Numbered from the stretch's first letter, positions 22,488 to 34,835 are shown. The stretch: DNA of 64,000 bases from Hericium rajendrae (GCA_033439255.1 CM065878.1:2852001-2916000), one strand, 5' to 3'. Numbers and translations: made by a program. The notes: generated by a model from the letters alone, not told the origin.

Positions 22488-25400
22488 ATGTCCAGATTAA
22501 CGAAGTCCCAGATGATCCCGTCCAGGCAGCCCGTATCGTCTGCCTCTCCAACCTCGGCAGGCCGGTCTTCCCAGGACGAGAGCCAGAACGAGACCGACAA
22601 GTCCCCTTCCACATCTCCACGCTCGAAGATAGTCAAGCGCGTCATGGAACGCACATCAGAGAAACTGGGCCGAAGCAAGTCTATAGAAGCCAAGTCATCC
22701 GACATGTCCAGGAGCGAGTCCTTTGCTGGCCACAGGCGCATCTTGTCTCGCAGCCAGAAAGGCAAAGATAAGCAGGATGCATTTGAATCAGGAAATGGAG
22801 ACGGTGCGCATCGTATTGCTCATTTATTACTGTGCATCTACTGATAGGCGCTTTGCATACCAGAACTTGCCGGTCCGCAGCATCGCGCACAGGACTCGCC
22901 CGCTCGCTCGACGCAGCTCTCGGAGCCGAATGATGAATCCCCCTTCATAAGACCTCCTTCGCCCTCTCAACACCCAAGACGTCCGTCTTTGAATAGCTTT
23001 GGCCTGGAAGCCTCGGTAAGTGAACATCTGTCGGTTCATGCCCCGGAGCGCGGATTTATATCCTTTGGATTGCTCTAGATGCGTGCTGGGACACAAACTC
23101 TCATTCAGGCTTTGCAAGCACTTCCGTGGGCGGAAGAGCAGGATAACGAGGATGAAGCGATTAATCATGGTAATCTTAGTCCGGCGGAGTCAGATAGTGA
23201 CGATGAAGTGAAGCAAAGTACGTCCGCTCCATTGCTGGGTGTACACTATCCTCATATCAAATCGTGGCAATAGATCGTGGACTATCATCCTCTATACACA
23301 CTATATATCGTCCTGTCGCCCGCTCGAGGCGCGCAGAATCATCGTTTCGCCTCCCGCCTGTGCGCGACGAAGCCGAGACCCATCCGAACCCGGAGGACAT
23401 CGCTGAAGCAGCCCAGCGCGCGGGTTTTGCGATGTCAGATGAAGAGATAGAAGATGACGATTTTGAGGTAGCGACGCCTGGCCTGTCCAGCTCGCCAGTT
23501 CGACAGTCGCCCACGCAGGAGGAAGAAGGTGATGCAGCGCTGACGCCTGTCATACAATCTGTCGCCTTTCGGATGCATCCTGAGCGGACGGGAAGTCTTG
23601 CGACGGTGAAGACGGTGAGGCTTGATCGCAGAGCACGTCTCGCCGAGAAACTTGCGGACATCTTCAATCTCAGTGGCATCAACGAGGTGATCTCTGGTAA
23701 GCGTTGATATTTACACCAATTTGGAACAAAGATCAATCGTATGACTTGTTTAGAGATGCCGTGTTGGCTACTCCGATCGATATGTAAGTATTCATGCACG
23801 TATCCATCAACCTCTAACAATGAAACAAACCATTAGTGCTGCAAGGATACATGTATCTGACCAATTCGTATCTCTGCTTCTTTGCACACATGCCTTCACG
23901 AGAGGTACGCTATTTCTTTTTCACCATGTAATCACCTTCACAACGATTGCAGGATCAAGTCCTCAAGTCAGGATCCATGTATAAGAAGGCGCAACGGACA
24001 AAGCGCTGGATCCGTCATTGGTTCATACTGAAGAACGATGTTCTGTCGTGGTACCAGTCGTCTTCGGTGAGTGGAGTTAACAACTGACCATGGTCATACG
24101 TGAACTGTCTACCAAGGACCCATACTTCCCCCACGGCGTCGTGGACTTGCGATACGCGATCACGTGCGACGCGGCCAACGAGAAGGGCATTCGTCTGCGG
24201 ACCAACAACAAGACCATCCACTTATCGGCGGAGTCTCTGCCCAGTCGTGACGAATGGATAAAGGCAATCCGCAAAGTGATCTTTAAAGCGCAGAACATGG
24301 GTGACTGCGTAAAGATTGCCATTCCTTACTCCGCCATTGTTGACGTGGACCGATCACATGCAATGGATTTCAGCGAGACAGTCGAGGTGAAAGTGGTAGA
24401 TGGAGACGATCAGCTGTCGATCGATTCGTACTTCTTTGCCTATTTTCATGATCTCCCCGCCGCACTCGAGCAAATCCGCGACGCAGTCGCCGCGACACGC
24501 AATTTTATTTCCAGCCCAAATCACGCGCAGGCCCTCCGCATAGATACCACCGTTCCGCACTCCGCTTCAGTTCCTCGGCTTGGGAGTTCTTCTCGCTTGC
24601 CTTCGGTTCCCGAGTCCACTCCTTCCAAACTACCCACCTTCCGCCTGTCGAGTCTTCTTCGTCCTTTTTCCGATTCTTTGCCCGTTGGTCGCTCGACCAG
24701 CGCTCCTGAACCATTCGAGGATCCGAATGAGGAGTTCACCCATGTCCAGAAGAGGGCCGACTCGTCGTTCGTGCCTATCACGACCTCGCCGCGCAGCATG
24801 GACGCCAGCGTTTTCGACTCGCTTTCCCCGCCAAGCAGCGTCACGGGCCTTCCTCCCACCGATTCCCCTGAAGGCCCGGGCAACGAGGAAAGCACGCCTA
24901 CAAATAAGAAAGTCGGTTATACTTACCCACCCTCGACGTCTCTACAGGAAACGTCTCTTGCTGCGAGTCGCGAGTCGTCGAGCTGGAATGTGGGCGTGCC
25001 ATCTTGGCTCAAGGCAGCCTCGCCACGACGCATACTTGGCGTCTCCCCGAGCGCGCCAGCTGGGTTGAACCAGTGTGCAACCGCCGCGACGGATGGCAGG
25101 GGTGTTACCGAGATATATTCATCAACTCTCTCTACGTCCACGGGCAAGTCGAGCAACGGGGGGAATGAGCTTGGGTATAGCATTTTAGAGGCACCGGGGG
25201 TGAACATGGACGAGGAGGCGACGGATAAGTTCAAGGCGGCATTTGCCTTTGATGACAAGGAGAAACTCCTGGGATGTGAGTCAACGAGCGGAAGCAAGAA
25301 AAATATAAGCACTGACCAAGATCATGCAGACTTCCCTGGGTTTCTGTTCCGCTTGCTACCCGTGTACGGACGCCTATACATCTCGACCAATTATCTTTCG

Positions 25401-27882
25401 TTCAAGTCGAGTACCCCCTTGGCTGGGAAGACACGGGTAAGGTGGCCCGATATCATCCAGTGTAAATCTACTTACGTTTTAACAGATGATCCTGCCTCTA
25501 CGAGACCTTTTAGCAGTGGAAGTCTCCAAGGCTTTTCGGTTTGGTCACTATGGCCTTGTCGTAATCATCAAAGGTCACGAAGAGCTCTTCTTCGAATTTA
25601 GCCAGGACGATCGCAGGGCAGCGTTCCGCCTCCTGCTCGACCAGCAGCTGGAGGATGTCCGCAAGCGCCAGGCAAACGGGGAGACCACTGGGCAGAGCAA
25701 AGGCCAGCGCGACGCGCTCACGCTGGAGGAGTTCGGGCCGCGGCCGGTCAAAGAAGAAGGGGACCTGCGGCCGGCGCCGGAGTCAATCACGGATTCGGTA
25801 CCTGCGGTCATGTTCACGTCGACATCATCAACGTTCTTGACGTTCAAACCGAAAGAGTCGCTGCACTTTACGTTCTTGACAATCGGGTCGCGCGGGGATG
25901 TGCAGCCGTACATCGCGCTTGCGAAGGGGCTGATGGCGGATGGACACCGAGTGAGGATCGCAACCCACGGGGAGTTCCAGAATTGGGTCGAATCGGTGTG
26001 TTTGACATCTTTCATCTTTGAATTATCATTGAATCTGACTCATTTACAGTATGGAATTGAATTTGGCTATGTCGGTGGCGACCCGGCCGAACTCATGCGG
26101 ATATGCGTGGAGAACGGGACATTCACTGTTGCATTCCTGAGGGAAGGCATGCAGAAGGTGCGTCTCATGTTCATCAAGACATTCTGCAGTTGCTAATGAC
26201 ATTGCAGTTCCGTGGTTGGATCGATGATCTGTTAAAGACGTCATGGGAGGCCTGCCAAAACACAAATGTTCTGGTGGAGAGTCCTAGTGCTATGGCTGGT
26301 TATCATATTGCGGAGGCTTTGAGGATACCATATTTCAGGGCCTTCACGATGACGTGGTCGCGGACAAGAGCATATCCACATGCTTTTGCTGTACCAGAGC
26401 GTAAAGTAAGTCCTGTTTGTGACTTCCAGCCGTGCGCTGGGCTCATATTTTGTTCTTGTAGATGGGAGGAAGTTACAACTACATGGTTGGTTTTATCGAC
26501 CTTTCATGCAATGATCTCTATCTCATCAACAATTCACAGACCTATGTCATGTTTGACCAGATATTTTGGAGAGGAACGGCCGGTCAAATCAATCGCTGGC
26601 GCCGCAATACTTTACGCCTCCCGAGCACATCTCTGGACAAGATGGAACCTCATAAGATTCCATTCTTATATAATTTCAGTCCCATCGTTGTTCCTCCGCC
26701 ATTGGATTGGCCGGAGTGGATTCGAGTAACTGGTTTGTATTATATTATCTTTCCCATGGCTTCTAAGTTTATGTTCTTATCATTTTTGTAGGCTACTGGT
26801 TCCTCGATGACGCCGATGTCAGCGCGCAGAAATGGACTCCGCCTCCCGATCTTCTTGAGTTCATCGACAACGCTCGCCATTAGGCAAGAAAGTCGTCTAC
26901 ATTGGCTTCGGTAGCATCGTCGTCTCCGACCCCAAGGGGATGACACGCTGTGTCATCGATGCTATCTTACGCAGCGGTGTATATGCGATCTTGTCCAAGG
27001 GATGGTCGGACAGACTGACGAAGAACGTGGCGGAGGCTTCTCAGTTGGAGGAGGCGCTGCCGGAGCAGATCTACCAGATCTCGTCCATCCCGCACGACTG
27101 GCTTTTCCGGCGCGTCGATGCTGCCTGCCATCATGGTGGTGCTGGAACGACAGGTGCCAGCCTACGAGGTATGTCGTTTTCTTCAAACGCCGGTGGCGTG
27201 GACTGATGTAATCGGTCACAGCTGGCATCCCTACCATTATCAAACCCTTCTTCGGTGACCAGTTTTCTGGGCGGATCGTGTGGAGGCGCTTGGTATTGGT
27301 AGTGGCGTGCGCAAGTTGACGGTGGAGAGTTTGTCTGATGCCCTAGTCTCTGCGACCACGGACATCAAACAGATTGACAGGGCTAAGATGGTTGGCGAGA
27401 ATATTCGAGCGGTTAGCTGCATATTCTTCTTACATTATATCTAATACTGATCATGTTGATAGGAAAATGGTGTGGCTACTGCCATCGAGGCCATTTACCG
27501 GGACATGGAATACGCTCGAAATCTGATCAAGGCCAAGCGAGCGGACGATGACCTGTCCGATGCTGAAGAGCTCATAGAAGCTGAGGACGCGACAATACGG
27601 GACAATGACAAGCGGATGTCGTCGTCCAGCAGAGCGGAGACTCGCTCCGGCGATAGCTCCGCAGGTGGTGCTCCGAGCGAGGACTGGAGCGTTGTGTCGG
27701 ACCAGGACGAGCCTTCGTCTGCATCTCGGTCTGCATCTCGCAGAGCGAGCGATGCTCGGCAATCGTGGAGGCGTAGTGGGTTGACTGCCGCGATGTTGTC
27801 GGTTCTCCCCGACGCTCTTACGACTGGCCACCGTCGCTCGAGATCTGCATCGTCTCTTTCGACGAGCCACAGCAATGTCTAA
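22488..27882 (+). CDS. ATG26: sterol 3-beta-glucosyltransferase (UGT51/ATG26 type), two frameshifts in the catalytic domain
   Basis: Domain order matches fungal UGT51/Atg26: a Ser-rich N terminus from ATG 22488, a GRAM domain (about 23640-23960), a PH domain (about 23960-24300; [20 protein letters not shown]), a long Ser/Pro-rich linker, a second GRAM ([20 protein letters not shown]), then a GT-B glycosyltransferase. The GT N-domain begins [19 protein letters not shown]; the UDP-sugar-binding C-domain has [13 protein letters not shown] and [13 protein letters not shown]. These enzymes glucosylate ergosterol from UDP-glucose at membranes; in some yeasts Atg26 is used for pexophagy. Frame is lost twice: near 26876-26883 (…FIDNARH, then a stop, with [11 protein letters not shown] in another frame) and near 27262-27266 (expected [15 protein letters not shown]). 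Each is repaired by one added base, so I read a single gene ending at TAA 27880-27882. The C-terminal tail is Ser/Arg-rich. Confidence 0.85.
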
Positions 27883-28079
27883 ATCGATTGGTATGTTCGC
27901 ATGGAGGCCTGCCGCTTGTTCTTCTGCGTTGATTTCATTTACATATGGTTTTCGCTCTGGGGTTCTTTGTTGTCATTTGTCCATATCTATAGTTTTTTTT
28001 TTTTGCATAGAGTTAGACTTCTCTTGAATCGCATGGTTTCTACCACCACTCCCTGCATTGGATCTCGAATTGGATACCG

Positions 28080-29580
28080 CTATTGTACATCACCGTCGTT
28101 ATAATGTTCGCTAAATATACGTTTACTAAAGTCGCCGAACGTCTCCGTGGCACTGATCTTCTGCTCGACATCGGGCTGCATGAACAACGCGAAGGTCTCC
28201 CTGGATACAGCCTCCACTCCCTCGCCGCCACCGACACGAACACAATGGGGTGTCGCACGGAGCTTTCCTGCCGTGGCTAGCTCAAGTGCCTCCCCAGTCT
28301 GGAATGCCAGACAATCGGTGGGTATCGTGACTTTGGTCAAGTCGCCACCACGGCTGCGGATGTAGAGGCCTGACGATGGCGAAGGAGATCCCACAACCGT
28401 CGGTTGAGAGCCTGGATTATGTCGGAGATACATGGCCTGTAAAGTCAGTGTTCAGGAGAAGGTGGGTTTGAGTGGATGGATTATAGGTACCGAACACAGC
28501 CCAGTGAGAAGGGAATGGTCCAGATGGAAACCGCACCAACTATCGATGGGCTCGTCATCTCGGGGGAGAGGGTTTTCCGTGGAGGGTGGGAAGTAGTGAA
28601 GAAGGCGCGCCTTGGTTGTCTGGGAGGAGCTAATCAACTCTGAAAGCGACATGGAAGAGTCTGTCAGGTATGATGAAGCTGCAGTGTAGACCATGAGTGA
28701 GTGCGATTCCGAACACGATCAAAGGAGAATTACCGAAAGGCTGGCAGGCTGCTGCAAGTCTAGATCCTGTGTCGAAGACGAATCTGACGACAGTGTGAAA
28801 CCCTATGGAAAATGACCATTTGTCAACTTACCTTCCGAGCCCTTTGAATGCATTCTCGAACTCGTCTACACTTTTCTCGTCTTTGGGCCCTACAATCATC
28901 ATAAATTGTGAAATGGCACGATGGTTGAAACGCACACCTACATATGTTGTTTCCATAGTATTCTGGGTATAAGTCGCGCAGGACCGAAGTAACTGAGGGC
29001 GTATCCACGACTGGATTCGCGTAATAGGAACCTTTCAAAGTGTCTGCGCAACAATAATTGATGGGACGCCTGTTCTCGAGCATCGTGGCACTCGCCTGGT
29101 CTGCCGTTCATGATTTCCTAGGGTAAATTTATAGTACCAGATCAAGTTCATGGATAGAATAAGACTGACCTTCCCATGCGACCACCCGAAGCTTGACGGG
29201 ATCTCATGGTAAGTCTGGCTTCCGAAAGGGGGAGATGTGCCATACCTGTACTTGCTCTTGACATCAGCATAGTGCTCTCGCGTTGCCTCGTCCAGATGTG
29301 CAAAGGAGTACGCCAATCGCAACAAGCGACTCCGGAGATCAGGATACGATGGTGGAAGATCCCGGACAACGATGATGCCTAGGGAATCCGGGCTCGAACC
29401 GAATGCTTTCTCTGAGAAAGGGCAGAATTCAAGTCAAGTTTTTGGATAGACAAGTCTTCAAGTTCTGCACCAACCTATGGACGCCGATAAGCTCAACGGA
29501 GACGATAGCAAGGAATTATATGAGATGGTGACGGCGCCTTCACGCGTGAATTCGACCGACTCGCGCGTTGCTGTAGCCAT
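28080..29580 (-). CDS. 2-oxoglutarate/Fe(II)-dependent oxygenase (isopenicillin N synthase-like)
   Basis: Translation starts at ATG 29580-29578 (MATATARESVEFTREG) and stops at 28080. The N-terminal DIOX_N-type region reads LGIIVVRDLPPSYPDLRSRL then LAYSFAHLDEATREHY. The middle exon ends PEYYGNNIW and continues PKDEKSVDEFENAFKGLG, a pattern of this fungal family. The iron site is visible as FHLDHSLLTGL (H-x-D), with the distal His in TPHCVRVG, and the 2OG-binding Arg candidate is in SRETFALFM. Introns lie near 29475-29412, 29165-29118, 28935-28890, 28831-28800 and 28490-28436. All key residues are present, so it should be active, but neither substrate nor pathway is evident, and the neighbours do not form a biosynthetic cluster. 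Confidence 0.75.
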
Positions 29581-29953
29581 GGTTCTTGAAAAGGTTGAAA
29601 AGGAGCGTGTAATGCAGCTCATCACCAGGTTGTTCAGAGTATAGCAAGGAAATCGATGCTAGATTATAGCGCACTTGCTACTGGTCGGAGCCGAACAGAG
29701 TCTGCAGAAGGGACACGTAACGGTGATGATGCGCACAAATCATGCGGGTCATATGGCCATGTAATCACAGAGTTCGACCCTCGCGGTGGGTTTCTTGTTT
29801 TCTTCCTCTGCCGCAGCCTGTTGCCTCGTCTCAGACAGAACTATAATAGCGGGTTCGGATATTTGTAACTAGTGCTAGAGTTTTTAGCTATGCAATTGCG
29901 AACGCGTGGTGTTCCTAGGCTGATGACTACTCTCTAGTACTTACAGTGTAAGT

Positions 29954-29974
29954 CATTGTGTAAGTTACACAATG
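29954..29974. repeat. perfect 21-bp palindrome (10-bp arms, 1-base centre)
   Basis: CATTGTGTAA-g-TTACACAATG reads the same on both strands. It lies about 375 bp upstream of the oxygenase start codon. It could be a binding site for a dimeric regulator or simply a hairpin; nothing else points to its role. Confidence 0.6.
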
Positions 29975-30124
29975 AGGGGGAAAGGGTGGGTATACCCACG
30001 TGTATGACAGCATGCAGCATCACAATTCAGCTTGCAAATCGTACACTGCTAACCATCTGATCGGGTGCTGCCGCCGATAATTCGGGATCTCCGGTTGCCC
30101 GAGATCCGGATTTGCGGTAGCCAT

Positions 30125-30688
30125 GAGTCCCTCCGATCGCATAAAGCCATGAATCTGATTCCCAGTTTTTACGATTGGAGGGGATTGGTGGCAGCACGAA
30201 ATCGGTTTGTGCGGCCCGAGAATGTCCGCGCTGTTCCACAGACGCCATTTGCGCAGAGAAAGATCAAAAAAGCTCATTTGTTGCACGAATTGAACTAAGT
30301 TATGTATCGAGCAAACAGTATAACCCACTACTCCATAATGCTATGTAAATATTACTAGCTCACACCAGCTTCAGCCCGCAACGGGTGGTAAACAGAATAC
30401 GAGAATATGTACTTATTCATATGTGCTTATTGATGCTTGCATGCGCTCATCTCATCCGCGTTGCATGACACGCTGTCCGAGAGCTGCACGATCACATGCT
30501 CATCGAAGATTTTGAGGATGCTTAACATGGCTTAAAAAGTGCTGCCTGTGTTTGTGCCGTCACAGCGCGAAGGCAGCAAGCGCGCAATCCTGGGTTTCAC
30601 GAGTAGGGATCAGAGGCCGCTCTGAATAAGGCGTAATTCATGATTCATGCAAATCTGGATTCATGGGTACACGCGATCGGAGGGACTC
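30125..30688. repeat. 16-bp inverted repeat pair bounding about 560 bp
   Basis: GAGTCCCTCCGATCGC at 30125-30140 is the exact reverse complement of 30673-30688. The repeat may mark the ends of a degraded non-autonomous element. I see no clean target-site duplication and no internal gene. Confidence 0.45.
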
Positions 30689-30875
30689 GAGGTTTCACAT
30701 GATACAAATCCGAGGCAGCCATGAATCTTATTTTCGGTCATCGCTGATCCCAAATATCGATGGGTCCACCCGATCCCGTGTCCGCCTGTGTATGCCGTCG
30801 TTAATAATCATTTCAAGCTCCGAAGCATAAAATACATATTCATAAAACGCATTTCCAGTCGTCTACGTCGTGAAG

Positions 30876-32876
30876 TCAAGGCGGCATCGACCCCGGCGGT
30901 GTAATGCTGACCCCGCGCCCAATCACGTCGTCCTCCAGCTCCGTATCTGTTTCCGCAGCGGCGGGAGACGGCACAGGCTTCGGTGGGAGCAGTTCCGGGA
31001 AGAGTGTGCCGAGGAACAAGTCGAGTATGAGCAGCACGAGGTGCGCATTGCAGGCCTGTGAGTTGAAGGGGTCGAGGAGCGCATCGAGCGTCGCGGCGCT
31101 GGCGGCGGGTGTCGGCCCGAGGATGAATGGGGAGAGAAAATCTGGCAGTTGAGATCGTGTTTAGCTGGCGAGAGAAAATAGGATGAGGGGAAATCGCACT
31201 GGGTATGAGTTGTGCGATGCGCGCAGCGAGAGCAGCGCGGATTGCGGCTTGCTCTTCGGGCGTGGGGTCGGGCGGCGTGGGCGCGGGGTAGCCATTCGGG
31301 AAGAGCGTTTTCTTGGCTGTTGAGACGGTATATGTAAGTGCGGACGGAGTGAGCACATGGGTATAGAGGAAGTGGGGGAGGAGGCTGCAGTTGCGAATGA
31401 TTTGTCAATTATCTTGTCTGGAACAAGAGTGAAAGTGTATACCGGTCGAGAAAGGGACGAAAAGCAGATACAAGCATCTCGGACATCGTAGCAATAGCAC
31501 TGCTGGCAAAGCGCTTGTGGAGTGTGAATAGTTCTACAACGAATGTGAGGGGTGGCTGGGCTAGACTCGTGGCCATCGTTTGAATGGGCGGTGACGGAGG
31601 TGTTGGAGACGAATAACCACTCAGGAATGATACTCGGTGGCTCGACAAGGACGAAGTCTTCGATAAGGGGGGAGGATTCATCTGGGGACCCGGGGGCTTC
31701 GTCGGGGTCGGGGCAAGTGGTGTAGAGGAAGGTGTGTCCCTCCCTCCTTGCGAAGGCGATGGACGTGTGTTTGAACCCGATGGATGATTGATAACTTTGA
31801 TGGTATGGACTGCTTGCTTGTAAAGATGGATGAAGACAAGGGCAGTACTGGAGATGGCTTGAACAGCAGACAAAAAGAAAACGATGAGCGTTTGGAAGGA
31901 TGGGAGTGTGAACGTCGACTTGTTGGATGGTGGCTTTGACGGATCTGGAGGCTAAATGCACTGTCAGAAGGACGTCATGCCCAAAGAGATAGGCAAGGCC
32001 GATGCTCAACACGGAACAGACTGATATTGACACAGGCGTAGATACATGGACTGTCACAACATACTCGGGAACCCGTATGCGCGTCAAGACAAGGCCTACA
32101 TAAAAACCAAAGCTCACCTTGACCGTTTTTGCAAATGCTTCTGCTGGACCCAACGAGTCCAGAATTTTGTATATGAACCATGGCTGGGTTATCTTGGGAA
32201 CGACGTCCTGACAAATAACCTTGAGAACAACTTCCCGGATGATATATCGCTCAGGATCGGGTTCCCAGTCCTCCTCCGACAAGCAAGCCTTAAGGACAGC
32301 GTCAATCGCTGTTCTCAGATAGACTTCATCAAGTTGACCTTCCGCTGTAACGCCGATATGCTGCTGGCGTGCGTGGAACAAGGCAAGAAGCGAAGAAGAG
32401 CCGCCAAGTGCATACGACGTGTCCAGCTTCTGAGCCGCCGCGCGGTAGTCAACAAGATGCTCCGTCAATATGGCAAACAGATCGCGGAAAATAAGAGGAT
32501 TGAGGTCCGTGGCAAGCACACGGGCCTCGAGGGCGCGTATGACGACAGTGAGGATGCGCGTTATCTCGAGCACGAACTCCCTGTCGTAGCGGGTGATCCT
32601 CGACCACCATGGGTTGACATACGCGCGAAGAGCGAGTGCTATAAAGTCATAAAACTCCGCATTGAGAGCTGCGGGAACATCAGGGGATGTGAGAAGGGGT
32701 GGGATGGGACCGGTTGGGGGCAGATGGGGGAAGAGTAGGCGTCTGGTGAGAGTGATGGGTTGGTTGATGGTCGAAGGCGAGATGTGTTTGCTGTGGCCGG
32801 AAGATGCGACAGAAGGCGTGGAATAGGCGTGTATGTTTGGTGGACGCTGTGGATTGCGAGGAGCAAGGGAGGCCAT
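30876..32876 (-). CDS. PXA (phox-associated) domain protein
   Basis: The start ATG is at 32876-32874 and the stop TGA at 30878-30876. After a Ser/Pro-rich leader (about 60 residues) comes a PXA domain: LNAEFYDFIALALRAYVNPW, WSRITRYDREFVLEITRIL, then the RDLFAILTEHLVDYRAA core and a VLKVICQDVVPKITQPWFIY stretch. PXA domains occur in SNX13/SNX19/SNX25-type proteins and fungal ER-associated proteins. No PX, RGS or nexin-C domain follows, so this is a PXA-only type. The C-terminal half contains a Pro/Ser-rich segment (about 31580-31800), helices (ALVFIHLYKQAVHTIKV; FVVELFTLHKRFASSAIATM) and a hydrophobic stretch near the end (LVLLILDLFLGTLFPELLPP). Introns lie near 32110-31880, 31440-31385 and 31200-31145. 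Exact joins in the middle are uncertain. Confidence 0.75.
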
Positions 32877-33238
32877 CGACGTCGACTGTACAGCGGCGCC
32901 GTCGTTGTCGCTGATGACAAGCGGAGGAGCAAGTGACGTTTACCGAGCAGACGGCGGGACAAGAGCGCCGGCTCAAACAAACTTCATGCCTAAGATCTGC
33001 TCCTCATACCACCACCTTTTTCGCGTCTTTGGCGAGCTACTCGCCTTAGACACGAAGCCCGCCCTCCTCTGTATCGGTCAGTGTCACTGCTGCATTCATT
33101 CCGTCGCGATTGATCCTGAATTCTTTCCAGCCGCATCAGTGAAGTTTCCCATCTCCCAGGCCTCGTAACTTATCTGCACTTGATGCACTAGCCCGCTCGT
33201 TTATCGCCCGCTCGCTCTCCTTTGCCTTTCCACTCGTC

Positions 33239-34591
33239 ATGCATATCCTCGCAAATAGAAAGCATAAACTTATGTATAATATCGCTGTCCGCCATTCGCG
33301 TTTTCCGCGAGGCTCTGCCGGTGCTCACATCTCTAATCACACAACAACCATCATCATTGCCGTCGTCGTATCAGTCGGTGGCTTGGTCCTCGTCGTCGTG
33401 TTCTGGTCCCTCTATTCACGTTACTCTCGTCGTCGCTCAGCCGCGCCGTTGCCTCCCGTTCAACCACTTGCACACCAACGAGAACACCAGCTCGCATCCT
33501 TCGCTCACCACAAGGCTACCGCCAATCTGGATACCTGGTACAGCGTCTCGCCATCCTCGCATCGTTCTCTTCTCCCTGTTTCAAGTGACGTTTCCCTTCT
33601 CCAACATCCCTCCGATCCGGGAAAAAACCCTTCACGTCAGGGATCTTTCAATACATACGAGACTGGCGAGGAGCTTTCAAGCCCTTCCTCCATGAGCCGC
33701 TTTCCCCACCGATCCCTGGATTTCATGATTCCAATATGAATCGCAGTCCATCAACCTCGTCCGTATCTTCTGGGGAACAGAGCAGCTCTTCGCCCGCGAC
33801 CCCCTTCACGCCCCCATCTCAATCCTCATCTCCCAGTCTAATCTCGCCGTCGCCCCATGATACCAATGCTCCAGATAAGAAACGCATGTCCGTCCTCTCC
33901 AGCAGCACAGGTCGCTCATCCCGGATTCGTGCCAATACCTTCCGCGGCGCACCACACAGTCTGCATAACAACATCCAGATTGTCCTGCCGACGCCTCTGG
34001 CGCCGGAGCTGTACCCGCAGATGATTGGCGCAGAGGACTCCCAGGGCAGGAGCATCATGATTGGTGGAGATGGAGCAGGATCGCGCATGTCCTTAGCGCT
34101 GACAGACAAGTGGGTGCCTGTGGGCAACATGGTCACCAGGCCCCCGTCAGTCCCATCAAGGAAGCTAGCCAGCCAATCGAGAGGACGCCCAGGTACAACC
34201 CATCTTTCTCTTCCCTTCGTTTCCCTTTTTTGACTTACGCAAATCCCCGCCTCCCACAGTCGATGGCCCTCCTCAGAAGAACAGACGCAGCATGTCAAAC
34301 CCGGCGCCTGCATCGCGACTTCGACAATCGACGGTCCCGGCGCACGAACGTTTCGCTGCACCCGGCCGGACTTCATCAATGCCCTTGCCACGGATTCCCT
34401 CTGCACCGCATCTCGCTGACAAAAGGCGCGCAGCGACCGACTCACTCCCTGTCGTATCCCCGTCGACTCCGCCGTCGTCGTTTCCCATCGTGTCCATGCA
34501 GCACAGGCAAGACTGGGATGGTATGCCGCAGCAAGCACGGTCGCGAGGGTCGATGGAGAGTAGGAGTTCGCGGAGGCTGTCTTTGTCCTAG
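33239..34591 (+). CDS. Ser-rich single-pass membrane protein, unknown function, one probable frameshift
   Basis: Translation from ATG 33239 gives a short basic N terminus, then one strong transmembrane segment (IIIAVVVSVGGLVLVVVFW), a basic stop-transfer cluster (SRYSRRRS) and a long Ser/Pro-rich cytosolic tail. The first frame stops at 33739 just after RFPHRSLDFMIP; the tail clearly continues in the next frame (MNRSPSTSSVSSGEQSSSS onward) as if one T were missing from the TTT at 33721-33723. A single intron near 34192-34258 joins ASQSRGRP to the last exon, which ends LSLS with TAG 34589-34591. The architecture resembles fungal cell-surface sensors or mid2-like proteins, but I recognise no family. 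The first exon could lie further upstream. The transposon at 34799 inserted about 200 bp past this stop. Confidence 0.5.
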
Positions 34592-34789
34592 CGCGTTCGG
34601 TGCAACGGACTCGCTTGGTTTTGGTGATATGCGCCCTGTGACGGCGCTCAGCGCGCCCATCATTCTTTCTGGGACCTGGGACAATGAACATTCAATACAC
34701 ACACACCACATCGCCTATTTCGTTCGTCATGCAGTCTTCAACACGTAGATCTACGTACAAACAAACCTCTGATTGTAGCAATCTGTATG

Positions 34790-34798
34790 TCTGGGAGC
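34790..34798 (+). repeat. left target-site duplication, TCTGGGAGC
   Basis: TCTGGGAGC at 34790-34798 abuts the left terminal inverted repeat and recurs at 41670-41678 just beyond the right end. A 9-bp exact direct repeat at both edges of a TIR element is the footprint of insertion. Confidence 0.75.
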
Positions 34799-34832
34799 AG
34801 GACCCCTGAGTATTAGAAGTGAGGCCGTTTCA
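34799..34832 (+). repeat. left terminal inverted repeat
   Basis: A 34-bp repeat starting AGGACCCCTGAGTATT and ending GAGGCCGTTTCA. It differs at three internal positions from the inverted copy at 41631-41664. Confidence 0.85.
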
Positions 34833-34835
34833 TAG

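Larger units (their letters stand above)
29581..30875. other. 1.3-kb intergenic region with palindrome and inverted repeats, no supported gene
   Basis: This stretch lies upstream of the oxygenase start and downstream of the PXA gene stop. Open frames are short and unrecognisable. It holds a perfect palindrome at 29954-29974 and a separated inverted repeat (30125-30140 and 30673-30688). The word GCCATGAATCT also recurs at about 30146 and 30718. A decayed mobile element is possible. Confidence 0.4.

Noticed and set aside
22488-27882. Calling the sterol glucosyltransferase a pseudogene
   Set aside because: Both breaks are single bases, one at a homopolymer, and flanking sequence is fully conserved. 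YPT7, normally essential, shows the same kind of break, so sequence error is more likely than decay.
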